From: Ruminiclostridium papyrosolvens C7
GTDB taxonomy: Bacteria > Bacillota > Clostridia > Acetivibrionales > DSM-1351
Reading direction: 5' to 3'
NCBI RefSeq assembly: GCF_000421965.1
Contig: NZ_ATAY01000085.1
Location: 1-64,000 of the forward strand
DNA: 64,000 nucleotides
The first letter of the stretch is position 1. The number at the start of each line of letters is the position of its first letter. A program made the position numbers and the translations under genes. Positions 63,801 through 64,000 of the stretch are shown in pieces. The notes under the pieces were generated by a model. The model made no database searches and had not been told where the DNA came from. It worked only from the letters and a program-made list of their open reading frames with translations.

Positions 63801-64000
63801 ACCTTTCTCAACTCCAATATCTCTTAACTTCCATGCAAGGCTATTGGCTTTTTCATTAAGCTCATTATAGGTCAATGTCCGGTTCCCATATTCTAAAGCG
63901 ATATTATCTGGTGTTCTTTCCACTTGTTCTTCGAATAACTGAATCACGGTCTTTTTGACTGTATAAGGTATTGAAGAATCATTAAACCCCGAGATTTTCT
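60861..64000 (-). CDS. Nonribosomal peptide synthetase, terminal module (A-T-C-like), 5' partial
   Basis: The frame stays open through base 64000 (reading KISGFNDSSIPYTVKKT, a typical inter-domain linker), so the GTG at 63947 is not the start and the gene begins outside the window. Numbering from 63947: adenylation domain ~1-505 (TYNELNEKAN, YTSGTTGNPKG, LYGPTESS, YRTGDLAR, NGKLDKKALP), carrier domain with Ser542 in LGGDSIKAMK, then a condensation-like domain ~600-1028. Its core motif reads NHLIFDA, so the first His of HHxxxDG is Asn753, His754 and Asp758 remain, and Gly is Ala. No thioesterase follows. It would be the last module of an assembly line; product unknown. Confidence 0.9.
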   Translation of the reverse strand, partial: KISGFNDSSIPYTVKKTVIQLFEEQVERTPDNIALEYGNRTLTYNELNEKANSLAWKLRDIGVEKGDFIAVIMERSIEMIQGIYGILKAGGAYVPIDPAYPDDRISYILEDCKPKVILTGEDEKLINSRFSDSVIINLKDESIWDADKCNPDNQNTLTNAIYCIYTSGTTGNPKGVVIKHGGLANLLQWMQHQYRLSKDETILFKTPYVFDVSASEIFWWSVAGAKLVILKPGEEKEIPEIINTIHEKSVTVVNFVPSMLSVFVSELEANQLNIKRISSLKYIISAGEELNVELVNTFYEICNSNSINIRLENLYGPTESSIYTTYYSCIPDCSRVPIGKPIGNTQVYILEGTKQCGIGIPGELCIAGSGLAKGYLNLTEMTGDKFVQNPYDEGIIYRTGDLARWLHDGNICYMGRIDDQIKIRGLRVELGEIETEIRKINYIQEAAVVARKDNTGSEAIFAYLVSNQTVNMQNVKEALSKRLPDYMIPAYMLQIESIPVTGNGKLDKKALPDITKPSDKGYKEPENDKEKLLCYLFGDVLEIEKIGINDDFFELGGDSIKAMKIASMLRKFNYTVTIADILAGKNVRRISKRITIVNKDIDVKDSADSSHKINSIEELADYLELKKELHERRVMNGDVQSTYRLSPVQMSTLHRQMLCSGTDFVINQHMDADLLKTSILNLINTQSVLRSIAEKQKDGILIKEFGQIELLDIPFIDISSSNIDFKNMVTKYILDTIYRENESMRYDSLLYRIIVVKYESELLRVFIPCNHLIFDAMSGEIAKSNILQGYYSCSSINKLENPRYSSYARQIYKGPIGISDKELVDRFELRQFHEVIFNLAEKHKQMDIVRTKIYLDIPDKITRLNEQMIWNVSYKLFSKIICLIFSLEVFPFSLLILQRRYGNEEYYNTMGEFVDILPLIDTSECRISFDDIKENINFMSEKNINFTLLFSGIKITDKFTESYSLCDSLVKEMNNMPAFNFLGLYTEQENAEEEESDEMTDKKSLLINIGTRNHKFTINTFCFKDKREWLIKELQDYLNNLDEWK

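Noticed and set aside
63945-63947. GTG as start of the NRPS gene
   Set aside because: The frame remains open to the window edge and encodes typical upstream linker sequence, so this is an internal Val codon.

Overview
The window looks like chromosome of a mesophilic, low-GC, spore-forming cellulolytic clostridium close to Ruminiclostridium (the cellulolyticum/papyrosolvens group). The pointers are a two-repeat type I dockerin on a secreted esterase, a GerA-type germinant receptor operon, the stationary-phase sigma factor SigH next to the cysE-cysS-mrnC-rlmB block, a collagen-like exosporium-type protein, AT-rich intergenic DNA and Gram-positive Shine-Dalgarno sites. Species assignment is inference.

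Layout. 0-2 kb: the end of a collagen-like surface protein and a glycosyltransferase. 1.9-7.2 kb: aldo/keto reductase, a hexokinase of the eukaryotic-type family, an unknown protein, a cell-wall amidase and a broken chemoreceptor gene. 7.2-15.5 kb: one long minus-strand nucleoside/pentose operon (LacI-ribokinase fusion, nucleoside hydrolase, ABC binding protein, two permeases, ribokinase, polyol-type dehydrogenase). 15.7-24.8 kb: chemoreceptor, sigma/anti-sigma pair, small alarmone synthetase, TetR regulator, hydrolase and a dockerin-bearing esterase. 25-30 kb: an ABC-F ribosome-protection gene behind an attenuator, a uracil-DNA glycosylase, bioY under a BirA-like operator, a secreted C45-type hydrolase and a membrane methyltransferase. 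30-39 kb: a second chemoreceptor followed by accessory DNA (orphan genes, a structured leader RNA, a decayed gene, a phosphodiester-glycosidase-like protein, AraC and DinB proteins) ending at two tRNA genes. 39-46 kb: the conserved sigH, rlmB, mrnC, cysS, cysE block, interrupted by exonuclease III, an NlpC/P60 protein and a DnaA-box cluster. 46-54 kb: orphan proteins, a promoter-driven non-coding RNA, OGG1, methionine genes (acetyl-type metA, metY) and a second structured intergenic element. 54-59 kb: a ger operon with a 2-TM D subunit. 59-64 kb: an iron alcohol dehydrogenase, its divergent MerR/AdhR-type regulator, and the 3' part of an NRPS gene that runs off the window.

Links between regions. 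The MerR regulator at 60.5 kb probably controls both the adjacent alcohol dehydrogenase and the aldo/keto reductase 57 kb away: both promoters have a 19-bp spacer filled by a CTTAAAG-N4-CTTTAAG-type palindrome, as expected for aldehyde-responsive AdhR. metA and metY together give O-acetylhomoserine-dependent homocysteine synthesis. The nucleoside operon takes up a nucleoside or sugar, splits it, and phosphorylates the ribose, but carries no ATPase subunit for its transporter.

The most unusual items are the LacI-ribokinase fusion with an altered kinase signature, the ABC-F attenuator, the structured leader at 34.8 kb, the ncRNA at 48.4-48.7 kb, the DnaA-box cluster, and the NRPS ending in a degenerate condensation-like domain rather than a thioesterase.
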